This document shows positions 15,965 through 24,884 of a stretch of DNA of 51,956 nt, piece after piece. The position numbers and the translations under genes are program-made. The DNA comes from UBA1426 sp052034085 (lineage in GTDB: Bacteria > Bacillota > Clostridia > Peptostreptococcales > Anaerovoracaceae): contig JBPOJA010000019.1 in NCBI GenBank assembly GCA_052034085.1, positions 1-51,956 of the forward strand, written 5' to 3'. Under the pieces are notes generated by a model. It ran no database searches and was not told the DNA's origin. It worked only from the letters and a program-made list of their open reading frames with translations. How positions within the stretch are numbered: the stretch's first letter is position 1; every line of letters begins with the position of its first letter.

Positions 15965-17430
15965 AAGTGTTGGAAGTGATTTCATACAAAATTCTCGAGG
16001 ATAAAAAATTCGATCAATTTGTATTAAGCGAGGCACCGGAAAGGGCTATACAGTTCGGCGAAGGAAATTTTTTACGAGCTTTTGTGGATTATTTTGTAGA
16101 CATTATGAATGAAAGTCAGGATTTTGATTGTAAAGTTCTTGTAGTCCAACCCATAGAAAAAGGTCAGGCGGATGTAATTAACCGGCAGCAAGGTTTGTAT
16201 CAGGTGTATTTAAAGGGAATTGATAAGGGAGAACTTAAAAACGAGAGGCGATTAATAAGCTGTCTAAGCAGGGCAATCAGCCCATATGAAGACTTTAAAG
16301 CTTTTCTGGATTCTGCAAAAAATATGAAACTGCGCTTCATTTTCACCAATACCACTGAAGCAGGAATTGTATATGATGAAGAGTGTGAGTTTGATGATAG
16401 TCCGCCATTAAGCTTTCCGGGGAAATTAACTCGATTTCTATATGAAAGGTATTCAGTGTCAGCCGAGGCAGAGGGTTTTATTATTCTTTCCTGTGAATTG
16501 ATAGATGACAATGGAAGTCTTCTTAAAGAATATGTGCTCAGGCATGCGGAAAAATGGAATTTAGGTGAGGGCTTTAAATCCTGGATTGAGGATTCTAACT
16601 ATTTTTGTAACACTTTAGTCGATAGAATTGTTACAGGTTATCCGGGGAATAGTGGGCAGGAATTAAATCAGCAAAACGGTTTTACAGATGCTTTGATGAC
16701 TGTGGCCGAACCATTTGGTTTATGGGTTATAGAGGGGCCGAAATCACTGGAAGAGGAGTTACCCTTTGCAAAAGCCGGTTTGCCGGTTATTTTCACAGAT
16801 AATCTAAAGCCGTTTAAAACGAGAAAAGTAAGAATTCTCAATGGAATACATACAATTATGGTTCCTGTCGGCTTACTTTATGGGAAGGAACTTGTCAGGC
16901 ATTGCATGGAAGAAAAAGCTCTTCTCAATTTTATTGAAGAAACAATTTTTAAAGAAATTATTCCCACCTTGTCACTCCCTGAAGAGGAGTTGAACTTTTT
17001 TGCAAGAGCAGTGGTTGAAAGGTTGAAAAACCCTTATGTGGACCATAGGCTGCTTGATATCTCTTTGAATTCCATTTCAAAATGGAATACAAGGGTGCTG
17101 CCAAGCTTAAAAAAATACCTTGAAAAATTCGGGGTTCTGCCGGAAAATATAGTGTTTTCATTTGCTGCTCTTCTATTGTTGTATTGTAATTCAGTTTTGA
17201 CAAGCGAGATAAGGATAAATGATGGGGAAGAAGTATTAGAATGTTTCAGAAATCACTGTGGCAAAAATAATAAGAGAGAACTGATAAATGAGCTTATAGG
17301 CAGCAATAAATATTTTGATGAAGACTTGACTAATATTGATGGTTTTGTGGATAGGCTTATTTATTGGATGGAAGAAATAGAAAGAAAGGGCGTAAAGGGG
17401 ATTGTCGATGAATTATTTGATAATCAATGA
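15961..17430 (+). CDS. uxaB: Tagaturonate reductase (altronate oxidoreductase)
   Basis: NAD-dependent reductase converting D-tagaturonate to D-altronate in the galacturonate branch. The UxaB signature RAIQFGEGNFLRAFVDYFVD is near residue 30, followed by VVQPIEKGQ, and the catalytic part KTRKVRILNGIHTIM (about 285-299) holds Lys, Asn and His. At 489 residues it has normal length. The GTG start overlaps the uxuA stop by four bases. Its 3' end overlaps uxaA by 23 bases, so the reductase and the next-step dehydratase are translationally tied. It is a paralogue of the uxuB product, and the two branches thus sit side by side. Confidence 0.94.
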   Translation: MKVLEVISYKILEDKKFDQFVLSEAPERAIQFGEGNFLRAFVDYFVDIMNESQDFDCKVLVVQPIEKGQADVINRQQGLYQVYLKGIDKGELKNERRLISCLSRAISPYEDFKAFLDSAKNMKLRFIFTNTTEAGIVYDEECEFDDSPPLSFPGKLTRFLYERYSVSAEAEGFIILSCELIDDNGSLLKEYVLRHAEKWNLGEGFKSWIEDSNYFCNTLVDRIVTGYPGNSGQELNQQNGFTDALMTVAEPFGLWVIEGPKSLEEELPFAKAGLPVIFTDNLKPFKTRKVRILNGIHTIMVPVGLLYGKELVRHCMEEKALLNFIEETIFKEIIPTLSLPEEELNFFARAVVERLKNPYVDHRLLDISLNSISKWNTRVLPSLKKYLEKFGVLPENIVFSFAALLLLYCNSVLTSEIRINDGEEVLECFRNHCGKNNKRELINELIGSNKYFDEDLTNIDGFVDRLIYWMEEIERKGVKGIVDELFDNQ

Positions 17431-18886
17431 AGAAGATAATGTGGGAATTGCCCTTGACCGTTTAAGCAAAGGTGAGAACATAGCAGTTAAAGGCATAAAG
17501 ATAAAAATAAGTGAAGACATTCCAAAGGGACATAAATTCAGCCTGAAATTCATAAATGAAGGTGAAAATATAATCAAGTACGGCTATCCCATAGGAAAGG
17601 CCGTAAAGGATTTGGAGCCCGGAGTTTGGGCGCACTCTCATAATTTAAAAACAAATCTGGAGGATGATGAGAGCTTTAGCTATGAGCCGGAATTTTTTGA
17701 AATATCTGAGGCAGGGGAAAGAAAAATTTGGGCATATGAGAGGGATTCAGGAGAAGTCGGAATAAGAAACGAAATATGGATAATTCCTACGGTGGGCTGC
17801 GTTAATGGTATAGCCAGGCAATTAGCTGCCGAAGCAAGTTTAAGGCTCCCAAAAGGGATAGATGGTATATACGCATTCGAACATCCTTTTGGCTGCTCGC
17901 AGATGTCCCAAGACCAGACAAATACACAAATGATTCTGGCAAGAATGATGGAACACCCAAATGCAGGGGCAGTATTGGCTTTGGGTCTGGGCTGCGAAAA
18001 CTGTCACTTTAACGAGATAAGCAAGTATTTGGAAAAGGAAAGCAGGGAGAGAATTGCTTATCTGGAGTGCCAAGCCTTTGGCGATTATTACCAACGAGGG
18101 CTAGAGCAGCTTCAGCATTTAATCAAGTATTCTTTAAAATTTAAAAGAAAAGAGCTGTCAGGTTCGCGGCTTGTGGTGGGCCTAAAATGTGGTGGTTCTG
18201 ATGGCTTCTCCGGTATAACAGCAAACCCTCTTGTGGGATTAGTAACAGACAAGCTCGTTTCTATCGGAGCCTCTACCATCCTTTCGGAAATCCCGGAAAT
18301 GTTTGGAGCTGAACGCGAGTTGCTAAAACGCAGTGCAAACAGAGAAGTTTTCGATGGCATGGTGTCCCTGATTAATGAATACAAAGAATACTACAGGCAA
18401 CATAATCAGGTAATATATGACAACCCTTCTCCCGGTAATAAAGAAGGGGGGATTACGACTCTTGAAGAAAAATCTTTGGGTTGTATTCAAAAAGGTGGAA
18501 TGAGCAGGATTTCAGACATCATTGGATATGGTGGAAAAGTAAGAAATAAGGGACTTACAGTCCTGTCCTCTCCCGGGAATGATATTGTTTCGACTACTGC
18601 AATGGCTGCGGCCGGGGCTCACATGATTCTTTTTACCACTGGTAGAGGGACGCCTTTAGGCAGTCCCGTGCCTACAATCAAAATTTCATCCAATAATGAA
18701 TTGTTTAATCGTATGCACAATTGGAATGATTTTAATGCGGGTCGTATTTTGTCGGGTGAAAGCTTGGAAAAACTTGCTGATGAATTATATGACTTAATTT
18801 TCGAGCTGGCTTCAGGACAACAAAGCAACTCTGAAAAAAATGGCTATAGAGATTTTTCAATTTTCAAAACCGGCATAACTTTATAA
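17408..18886 (+). CDS. uxaA: Altronate dehydratase
   Basis: Dehydrates D-altronate to 2-keto-3-deoxygluconate. Full-length fused form: an SAF-like N-terminal domain (residues 1-85) followed by the catalytic domain (about 105-490), with GYPIGKAVKDLEPGVWAHSHN at the junction. Cysteine-bearing motifs GCVNG, GCSQM, GCENCHF and LKCGGSDG fit an iron-dependent active site, and TGRGTPLGSPVPTIKISSN is typical of the family. The ATG at 17408 is used; a TTG six bases earlier is in frame but less likely. It overlaps the end of uxaB by 23 bases. Confidence 0.94.
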   Translation: MNYLIINEEDNVGIALDRLSKGENIAVKGIKIKISEDIPKGHKFSLKFINEGENIIKYGYPIGKAVKDLEPGVWAHSHNLKTNLEDDESFSYEPEFFEISEAGERKIWAYERDSGEVGIRNEIWIIPTVGCVNGIARQLAAEASLRLPKGIDGIYAFEHPFGCSQMSQDQTNTQMILARMMEHPNAGAVLALGLGCENCHFNEISKYLEKESRERIAYLECQAFGDYYQRGLEQLQHLIKYSLKFKRKELSGSRLVVGLKCGGSDGFSGITANPLVGLVTDKLVSIGASTILSEIPEMFGAERELLKRSANREVFDGMVSLINEYKEYYRQHNQVIYDNPSPGNKEGGITTLEEKSLGCIQKGGMSRISDIIGYGGKVRNKGLTVLSSPGNDIVSTTAMAAAGAHMILFTTGRGTPLGSPVPTIKISSNNELFNRMHNWNDFNAGRILSGESLEKLADELYDLIFELASGQQSNSEKNGYRDFSIFKTGITL

Positions 18887-18906
18887 AAATGTATGGGGGA
18901 GGCAAA

Positions 18907-19557
18907 ATGATGGAATTTCAATCAATTATGCAGGAAAAACTAGAAGATACAGGCATAATACCTGTTGTCAAATTAAATAAGCCGGACAATGCAGCTGACT
19001 TGGCAAAAGCCCTGTTAGCCGGCGGAATAAAAGCAGTAGAAATTACTTTTCGGGCTAAGGGGGCTGAACAGGTTATAGAGTCAATCGTTCGAAATTTTCC
19101 GGACATGATTGTCGGAGCAGGAACTGTATTAACTGTGGAACAGGCAAAAGAAGCCCTCAAAGCAGGGGCTCAATTCCTTGTTAGTCCGGGTTTTGATGAA
19201 GAACTTGTCGATTATTGTATCGACAATAAGATACCGGTATTCCCGGGCTGTGTTACACCGACAGAGATTCAGAAAGCAATCAGGAAAGGTTTAAATGTAA
19301 TTAAATTTTTCCCGGCATCCCAGTATGGGGGTTTAGAAGCGATGAAAGCTTTGTCAGGACCTTTCCCGGGAATCAGATTTATGCCGACAGGCGGTATTTC
19401 CGAAAAAAATCTGGAAGAATACTTAAGCAGTAGTTTAATCTTTGCTTGCGGTGGGTCATTCATGGTAAAAGAAGCTTTTTTAGATAATGGCCGTTGGGAG
19501 TTGATTACTGAAAAAACTGCTGAGGCAGTTAAAATCAAGGAGAGAGTGAGAGGATAA
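18907..19557 (+). CDS. eda: KDPG/KHG aldolase
   Basis: Class I aldolase cleaving 2-keto-3-deoxy-6-phosphogluconate to pyruvate and glyceraldehyde 3-phosphate, the last step of the pathway. The 216-residue TIM barrel has the catalytic Glu and phosphate-site Arg in VEITFRA (E45, R49), GAGTV, and the Schiff-base lysine in VIKFFPAS (K133). GGISEKNL forms the phosphate loop. An ATG at 18889 is in frame, but GGGGGAGG ends just before 18907, so that start is chosen (the next ATG codon, 18910, is equally possible). It lies two bases before kdgK. Confidence 0.94.
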   Translation: MMEFQSIMQEKLEDTGIIPVVKLNKPDNAADLAKALLAGGIKAVEITFRAKGAEQVIESIVRNFPDMIVGAGTVLTVEQAKEALKAGAQFLVSPGFDEELVDYCIDNKIPVFPGCVTPTEIQKAIRKGLNVIKFFPASQYGGLEAMKALSGPFPGIRFMPTGGISEKNLEEYLSSSLIFACGGSFMVKEAFLDNGRWELITEKTAEAVKIKERVRG

Positions 19558-19558
19558 A

Positions 19559-20581
19559 ATGAAAAAAATAGTAACTTTTGGAGAAATAATGCTGAGGCTT
19601 GCACCTGAAGGGTATTTGCGATTTTTTCAAGATGATTCGCTTCAGGCCACTTTTGGCGGGGGAGAGGCAAATGTTGCAGTATCTCTTGCAAATTACGGTT
19701 TAGATGCAGCATTTGTAACAAAATTACCGTCAAATGATATTGGTCAAGGCGCTGTTAACAGCCTGAGGCAGCTGGGAGTTGATACGAGCTTGATAGTCAG
19801 AGGAGGTCCCAGAGTTGGAATATATTTTTTGGAAAAGGGTGCATCTCAAAGGCCCTCAAAGGTGATATACGACAGGGCATATTCTTCAATCGCAACAGCA
19901 AGGCCGGCGGATTTTGACTGGGAAACCATCTTTGAAGGGGCCGAATGGTTTCATTTCACCGGTATCACACCGGCACTGGGAGAAAATGTTGCAGAAATAT
20001 GCAAGCAGGCATGTCAAGCGGCAAAACATAAAGGTCTGACGATAAGTTGCGACTTAAATTATCGGAAGAATTTGTGGTCCATTGATGAAGCGGAAAGGGT
20101 AATGAGCGAATTAATGGAGTATGTTGATGTCTGTGTTGGAAATGAGGAGGATGCCGAAAAAGTATTTGGCATTAAAGGTGCCGGCACAGATGTTTCATCA
20201 GGGAAATTAAACCATGAAGGCTACAAAGATGTGGCAAGGCAACTGCAAGAAAGGTTCGGTTTCAAATATACGGCCATAACTCTTAGAACAAGCATCACAG
20301 CAAATGACAATAATTGGGCTGCTATGCTATATGACGGTGACAATTATTATTTTTCAAGAAACTATCCGATTCACATAGTAGATAGGGTGGGAGGGGGAGA
20401 TAGTTTTGCCGCAGGACTCATTTATGGTTTGTTCATGAATCTGCCAGGGCAGGAGGCTTTGGAGTTCGCCACGGCAGCCTCCTGTTTGAAGCATTCCATA
20501 GAGGGAGATTTTAACAGAGTATCTGTATCAGAAGTGGAAGCCTTGATGAGAGGAAGCGGTAGCGGAAGAGTAGAAAGATAA
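19559..20581 (+). CDS. kdgK: 2-keto-3-deoxygluconate kinase
   Basis: PfkB-family sugar kinase that phosphorylates 2-keto-3-deoxygluconate, the shared product of both uronate branches, to KDPG. FGEIMLRLAPEG at the N-terminus and FGGGEANVA (32-40) form the substrate site. The catalytic PfkB signature VGGGDSFAAGLIYG contains the base D281. Length is 340 residues, as expected. It is the last gene of the operon and is followed by an intrinsic terminator. Its frame is directly coupled to eda (stop and start one base apart), and its ribosome binding site (GGAGAGAG) lies inside eda. Confidence 0.94.
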   Translation: MKKIVTFGEIMLRLAPEGYLRFFQDDSLQATFGGGEANVAVSLANYGLDAAFVTKLPSNDIGQGAVNSLRQLGVDTSLIVRGGPRVGIYFLEKGASQRPSKVIYDRAYSSIATARPADFDWETIFEGAEWFHFTGITPALGENVAEICKQACQAAKHKGLTISCDLNYRKNLWSIDEAERVMSELMEYVDVCVGNEEDAEKVFGIKGAGTDVSSGKLNHEGYKDVARQLQERFGFKYTAITLRTSITANDNNWAAMLYDGDNYYFSRNYPIHIVDRVGGGDSFAAGLIYGLFMNLPGQEALEFATAASCLKHSIEGDFNRVSVSEVEALMRGSGSGRVER

Positions 20582-20585
20582 TCTT

Positions 20586-22004
20586 TCAGCAAAGGAGCAG
20601 TTCACAAAGCTCCTTTGTTGCTTTTTCCATATCTTTTAATGGGATGCGGGTGTAGTAAAACAAAAACATGGAATCATCGAGGTCTTCTTCCAGACCTGAA
20701 ATCGGGCTCAGACTTAAGCCCTTGGATGGAGCAATGGCGCAAAGGGCCGCCGCCGATCTGGATTTGTCTTTTAACTGCAACAGCATGTGAAGGCCGGAGC
20801 TGTTGTTCAGAATCTGCAGCTCCCGGGTGCAGTGCAACATAATTCCTTCGGTGGCGGCGGCTATTTTTTTGCCGTTCAGATTTCGCTGTTTTCGTAAGTG
20901 CGTTTGATAAAAGCCGCTGTTCATATAAAGGGCCAAAGTCAATTGTTCGGCTTTTGAACAGGTCTGTACATAGCCACCCAGCGATTGCCTGAAAAGATCC
21001 ATGAACTTTTCGGGCAGCACCATATAGCTGATTTTGATGGAAGGAAACAATGTGGACGAAAAGGACCCAAGATAGACTACATGACCTTTATTGTCAAGCC
21101 CCTGTAAAGACGGTACGGGACGGCTGTCATACCTTAATTCGCTGTTGTAATCATCCTCGATAATCAGGCTTTTATTTTTATATGCCCAGTTAAGCAGAGC
21201 CTGTCGCCGTCCGAAAGACATGACTGACCCTGTTGGGAACTGATTGGAAGGGCTCACATATGCAACAGATGGAATGTTAGCAGGAAGCTGATCCACGATG
21301 ATACCTTCCTTATCCAGAGGCACATAGCTGAGTTTAAAGGATCGGTCAGCGAATATGCTTCGCACCGGGATGAAGCCCGGATTTTCAAAAGATGCATGGT
21401 CTATCCCCACCTTATTCAGCAAAATGCACAACAGGTTTATCAGTTGTTGGGTTCCGGCACCTATGACCACCTGTTCGTATGAAGCCCGAACACCACGTGA
21501 CTGATATATGTAGCCGGCTATTTCATCACGCAATGGAACTTCTCCCTGAATGTCACCCTCCAGAAGCAGGTGATGCGAGTACTCATTGAAAATTTTGTTG
21601 GCACATTTTTTCCATTTAATAAAATCGAAAGAGTCTTCGTCGGTCCAGAGTTCAACATCATGTATCTTATTGTGAAATTCCTCATCGAAAGGCAGCAATG
21701 GAGACATATGTTCCGGACTTAAATCAGATTTCCCCAAGTCGCCGCCAATAACTTCCTCAAGAGATGCTGCGAAGTAGCCTGATTTGGGGCGGCTTACAAT
21801 GTAACCCTCTACCACCAGTTGATCATAGGCCATTTTTGCAGTAGTTATGCTTATTCCCAGGTCTTCCGATATGCTTCGCAGAGAAGGAAGCTTTTCACCC
21901 GGCTTGATGTACCCGCCGGAAATAGATTTTTTAATATAATTGAAAAGCTGCTGATAAAGAGGAAAAGGGGCATCTTCCGATAATGCAGGAGCAAGTGTTA
22001 TCAT
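20586..22004 (-). CDS. MocR-family (GntR-aminotransferase) regulator with Ser at the PLP-lysine position
   Basis: Transcriptional regulator joining a GntR winged helix (about 12-80, KLPSLRSISEDLGIS) to an aminotransferase-fold domain (about 115-470). Blocks such as VIGAGTQQL, SPSNQFPTGS and IIEDDYNSELRYD are typical. Where PdxR-like relatives read FSKTLFP with the Lys that binds PLP, this protein has GSFSSTLFP, with S317. The codon is TCC on the minus strand (21054-21056). It is divergent from an ECF S component, so control of vitamin B6 or related vitamin uptake is likely. Without the Lys it may sense the vitamin non-covalently (inference). The start follows AGGAGGATG. Confidence 0.88.
   Translation of the reverse strand: MITLAPALSEDAPFPLYQQLFNYIKKSISGGYIKPGEKLPSLRSISEDLGISITTAKMAYDQLVVEGYIVSRPKSGYFAASLEEVIGGDLGKSDLSPEHMSPLLPFDEEFHNKIHDVELWTDEDSFDFIKWKKCANKIFNEYSHHLLLEGDIQGEVPLRDEIAGYIYQSRGVRASYEQVVIGAGTQQLINLLCILLNKVGIDHASFENPGFIPVRSIFADRSFKLSYVPLDKEGIIVDQLPANIPSVAYVSPSNQFPTGSVMSFGRRQALLNWAYKNKSLIIEDDYNSELRYDSRPVPSLQGLDNKGHVVYLGSFSSTLFPSIKISYMVLPEKFMDLFRQSLGGYVQTCSKAEQLTLALYMNSGFYQTHLRKQRNLNGKKIAAATEGIMLHCTRELQILNNSSGLHMLLQLKDKSRSAAALCAIAPSKGLSLSPISGLEEDLDDSMFLFYYTRIPLKDMEKATKELCELLLC
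20589..20626 (+). terminator. Intrinsic terminator after kdgK
   Basis: A 9-bp stem (CAAAGGAGC 20590-20598 with GCTCCTTTG 20609-20617) with a 10-base loop is followed by TTGC and TTTTT (20622-20626). It overlaps the last codons of the convergent MocR gene, so the same bases terminate one gene and encode the other. Confidence 0.75.
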
Positions 22005-22047
22005 ATCATCCTCCTAATCTGTACTGTAAAATTGGATTATTATTGAT

Positions 22048-22091
22048 ATTATAGCATAATTTTTAGACTGTATATATATAAATAGCATAAT
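22048..22091. promoter_or_regulatory. Divergent promoters with direct repeats, MocR-ECF intergenic region
   Basis: The 10-mer ATAGCATAAT occurs at 22051-22060 and 22082-22091, 31 bases apart, about three helical turns. On the minus strand the first copy overlaps an extended -10 (TGCTATAAT, 22048-22056) for the regulator. On the plus strand the second copy contains CATAAT, 17 bases after TTAGAC (22063-22068), for the transporter gene. Direct repeats are the usual MocR operator layout. Confidence 0.5.
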
Positions 22092-22178
22092 CTGTCTATT
22101 TTAATACTAACAGTTTGGGGGTAGCATTTATTTAGAGGAAGACGTGGAAGGGAGATTTTCAAAAAGAAGGTGGTTTAA

Positions 22179-22952
22179 ATGGCAGCTTCTGAGAAAACAA
22201 ACAAAGTAATACTAAGCGGAGTTATGATGGCACTGACTGCAGTAGCCACAATGCTTATTGCGATACCCGTGCCTTTTACCAATGGTTACATACATTTGGG
22301 CGACAGTATGGTTTTTTTAAGTGTGATTATTTTAGGTTGGAGATATGGGGCCATAGTAGCGGGAGCAGGAGCTTCCATGGCCGACATTTTTTTAGGCTAC
22401 GTTCACTGGGCACCCTGGACTTTTTTAATAAAGGGAGCGATGGCGCTGGTCATGGGACTGGCTATGGAGAAGACCATGAAAAGCAGGAAAAACACCAGCT
22501 TGACTCTTATTATAACCATTGCCCTGTGGGCTATGTTTAATATGGCTGTAGCTCAAATCGTAAACTATGAAGGTATTCACAGGCCATCAAATCTGCTGGG
22601 GGCAGGTGATGGTAATCTGTCTGCCGTAGGGGATCTGGTCAATTCTATACAGCTGAAGCTGATGTTTATGGCAATTGCCATTCCGGTTATGCTGATAATT
22701 GTATCAGTTGTCATAAGAAAGAAAGAACATTACAAGATCCCTCTTACTGAGATACTGGCCATGACCCTTGCGGGCCTGTTTATGGTTTTCGGCTATTACG
22801 TGGCCGGTGGTCTGATTTATGGAAATTTCGGTATCGCAGCATTCAGCATCCCAATGAACATGATTCAGTTCATCATGGGCTTTTTGGTGGCAGCGCTTCT
22901 GAGGGCAGCCTTGTCCAGGACTCCTGTCAGAAAATATTTTGTCGTGCATTAA
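22179..22952 (+). CDS. ECF transporter substrate-binding (S) component, probably vitamin B6-type
   Basis: An integral membrane protein of 257 residues with about six hydrophobic segments. It resembles S components of energy-coupling factor importers: the N-terminal ALTAVATMLIAIPVPFTNGYIHLGDS is the family's conserved start, and the loop GYVHWAPWTFLIKG is typical. It would need the shared EcfA/A'/T module encoded elsewhere. Substrate assignment rests only on the divergent MocR regulator, since PdxR-like proteins respond to pyridoxal phosphate and PdxU-type S components import B6 vitamers; hydroxymethylpyrimidine is an alternative. Its TAA stop overlaps the stop of the convergent patatin gene. 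Confidence 0.8.
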   Translation: MAASEKTNKVILSGVMMALTAVATMLIAIPVPFTNGYIHLGDSMVFLSVIILGWRYGAIVAGAGASMADIFLGYVHWAPWTFLIKGAMALVMGLAMEKTMKSRKNTSLTLIITIALWAMFNMAVAQIVNYEGIHRPSNLLGAGDGNLSAVGDLVNSIQLKLMFMAIAIPVMLIIVSVVIRKKEHYKIPLTEILAMTLAGLFMVFGYYVAGGLIYGNFGIAAFSIPMNMIQFIMGFLVAALLRAALSRTPVRKYFVVH

Positions 22953-24037
22953 ATTAATTGTTTTTTGGTAAGATAATCTGCCGCCTTGCTTTCATCTTTG
23001 AACAGCAGGGCGACCGGTTTTGCAAGAAGATGTTCCTTAACTGCGGGATTGGATTGCAGCTGGTCTGAAATAGCAAGAGTCACTGTTCTTTCGTTGAGCT
23101 TTTTCAGCAGACCCAAGAGAATATCCTTATCCGGTTTCAGGCTTCTTATGCTGCTCTGAAAACTTCCAATTTCTTCACTTGTTTCATCGCGATAGGCGAT
23201 AACTGCCTCTTTCAGGGCATTGAGATAAGATTCTTTGGTGTAAATTTTCCCGGGATCAAGCTGGAAAATCTTGCCGGCCAATTCGGCACTGTCAAGGGTT
23301 CGCCTGTCCATCACCCCTTTTGAAAAGGCAAAATATCTCCCATCATAAAAGCCGAAAGCTTTTAATGTATCCAGGTAACCCAGGCGCATTTTTCTGGGAG
23401 AATCGTCTCCGTCAAAAATCATGACCTCGCCCAAATCCCACTGGCATCTGATCATGGTCAGGTCCTCGGCTTCTTTTAAGGGTTCTTTTTGCACTCTGCC
23501 GGAAGATTCCAGATCAACAGCTATTATTTTTTTTGCACCGCGGGACAGGGCCATTCCCACAGGCAGGTTGTCAAGATAACCTCCATCCACATATTTCACA
23601 TCATCTATTTCAGCAACTCTTATTGCAGGGAAAAGTGAGGCACTGGCTACGATATAATCTACCAGTTTGCCCTCAGGAATGTCTTCCAGAAAAAGATGCC
23701 GGGTCTGCAGGGCAGTCAGCTCCAGCGTTGCCAGGCCAAAATCAATACCGCCTTTTCTGATTTTGGTCTCATCCAGATATTTGCTAAGCAGCTTCTTCAG
23801 CTGACTCCCCTTGCTTCTGGATTTCCCTATGTCCACAACCATGGGCGTGCTAATTTCTTTCCACAGATTAACAGCCATATCAAAAGAGTCCTGGGCTATG
23901 ACGGCTCCATTAATGGCACCAACTGAACTGCCCGTAATGATGTCGGGCCTGAGGTTCATTTCTCTTAAAGCCTGCCATACTCCTATTTCATAGGCTCCCC
24001 TTGCACCGCCTCCGCCTAAAACGAGAGCTGTTTTCAA
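22949..24037 (-). CDS. Patatin-like phospholipase family protein
   Basis: A predicted serine lipid hydrolase of the RssA/patatin family, likely cytoplasmic or membrane-associated. The oxyanion-hole motif GGGGARG (8-14), nucleophile elbow GSSVG with S38, and the dyad Asp in VDGGYLDNLP (D151) are all intact. A C-terminal region of about 180 residues beyond the core is unassigned. The start is taken as TTG at 24037: AAAGGAGGTGAT, a near-perfect Shine-Dalgarno, lies just upstream and the protein then begins directly with KTALVLGGGG. An ATG at 24067 would place that site inside the gene. Substrate is unknown. Confidence 0.88.
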   Translation of the reverse strand: MKTALVLGGGGARGAYEIGVWQALREMNLRPDIITGSSVGAINGAVIAQDSFDMAVNLWKEISTPMVVDIGKSRSKGSQLKKLLSKYLDETKIRKGGIDFGLATLELTALQTRHLFLEDIPEGKLVDYIVASASLFPAIRVAEIDDVKYVDGGYLDNLPVGMALSRGAKKIIAVDLESSGRVQKEPLKEAEDLTMIRCQWDLGEVMIFDGDDSPRKMRLGYLDTLKAFGFYDGRYFAFSKGVMDRRTLDSAELAGKIFQLDPGKIYTKESYLNALKEAVIAYRDETSEEIGSFQSSIRSLKPDKDILLGLLKKLNERTVTLAISDQLQSNPAVKEHLLAKPVALLFKDESKAADYLTKKQLI

Positions 24038-24136
24038 AAAAATCACCTCCTTTGAATGGCCGGCCAATCATCCGTCCGTACATGAATTATATCAAAAAAA
24101 TGTGAGCTGGTGTATAATGACATCGGAGGTGGAGCC

Positions 24137-24871
24137 ATGAAGGAAATTGAAAGGTTAAAGGAAATTATCGAAGACAGCAGAAATATAGTTTTCTTTGGAG
24201 GGGCAGGCGTATCCACAGAGAGCGGAATCCCGGATTTTCGTTCAGAAAAAGGCCTTTACAATGCTGTGCAAAATTATGGTCGTTCTCCCGAAGAACTAAT
24301 ATCATACAGCTATTTTCGTCAGCATCCGGCCACTTTTTATGAATACTATAGAGATAATCTGATTTACAGGGAGGCTCAGCCGAACAAGGCCCACCTCGCA
24401 CTTGCCCGCCTGGAGGAGCTGGGAAGACTCGCAGCAGTTGTAACCCAGAATATCGATGGCCTGCATCAGATGGCAGGGAGCAAGAAAGTGCTGGAACTGC
24501 ACGGTTCAGTTCTGAAAAATTACTGCATGGACTGCGGAGCCGGATACGACCTCGATTTCATAATGAACAGGAAGCAGGATGTGCCCTTGTGCATCAAATG
24601 CGGAGGAATAGTGAGGCCTGATGTAGTGCTCTACGAGGAGGCCCTTGATGATAAAGTAGTGTACGATGCGGTAAAAGCGATAAGTGAAGCCGATACTTTA
24701 ATTGTAGGCGGAACATCTTTGGTGGTTTATCCGGCTGCAGGACTCATTGGTTATTTCGGCGGAAAGCATCTTGTGCTTATTAATAAATCAAGGACTCAAT
24801 ATGACGAAAGCGCTGAACTGGTCATAAATGAGTCCATCGGAAAGGTTCTTGGTGAGGCTGTTTTAGCCTGA
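24137..24871 (+). CDS. cobB: NAD-dependent protein deacylase (sirtuin)
   Basis: Sir2-family enzyme removing acyl groups from lysines with NAD, giving nicotinamide and O-acyl-ADP-ribose. The NAD site GGAGVSTESGIPDFR (21-35), TQNIDGLH (103-110) and catalytic H122 in LELHGS are intact. The zinc site is C130/C133 and C152/C155. A TATAAT hexamer at 24113-24118 is a possible -10, about 20 bases before the start, although no clear -35 is seen. The ATG at 24137 is chosen for the GGAGGTGG just upstream; an in-frame ATG at 24110 would precede that. It converges on the FAH-family gene with a 13-base gap. Confidence 0.93.
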   Translation: MKEIERLKEIIEDSRNIVFFGGAGVSTESGIPDFRSEKGLYNAVQNYGRSPEELISYSYFRQHPATFYEYYRDNLIYREAQPNKAHLALARLEELGRLAAVVTQNIDGLHQMAGSKKVLELHGSVLKNYCMDCGAGYDLDFIMNRKQDVPLCIKCGGIVRPDVVLYEEALDDKVVYDAVKAISEADTLIVGGTSLVVYPAAGLIGYFGGKHLVLINKSRTQYDESAELVINESIGKVLGEAVLA

Positions 24872-24884
24872 TCCACAGTGACAA

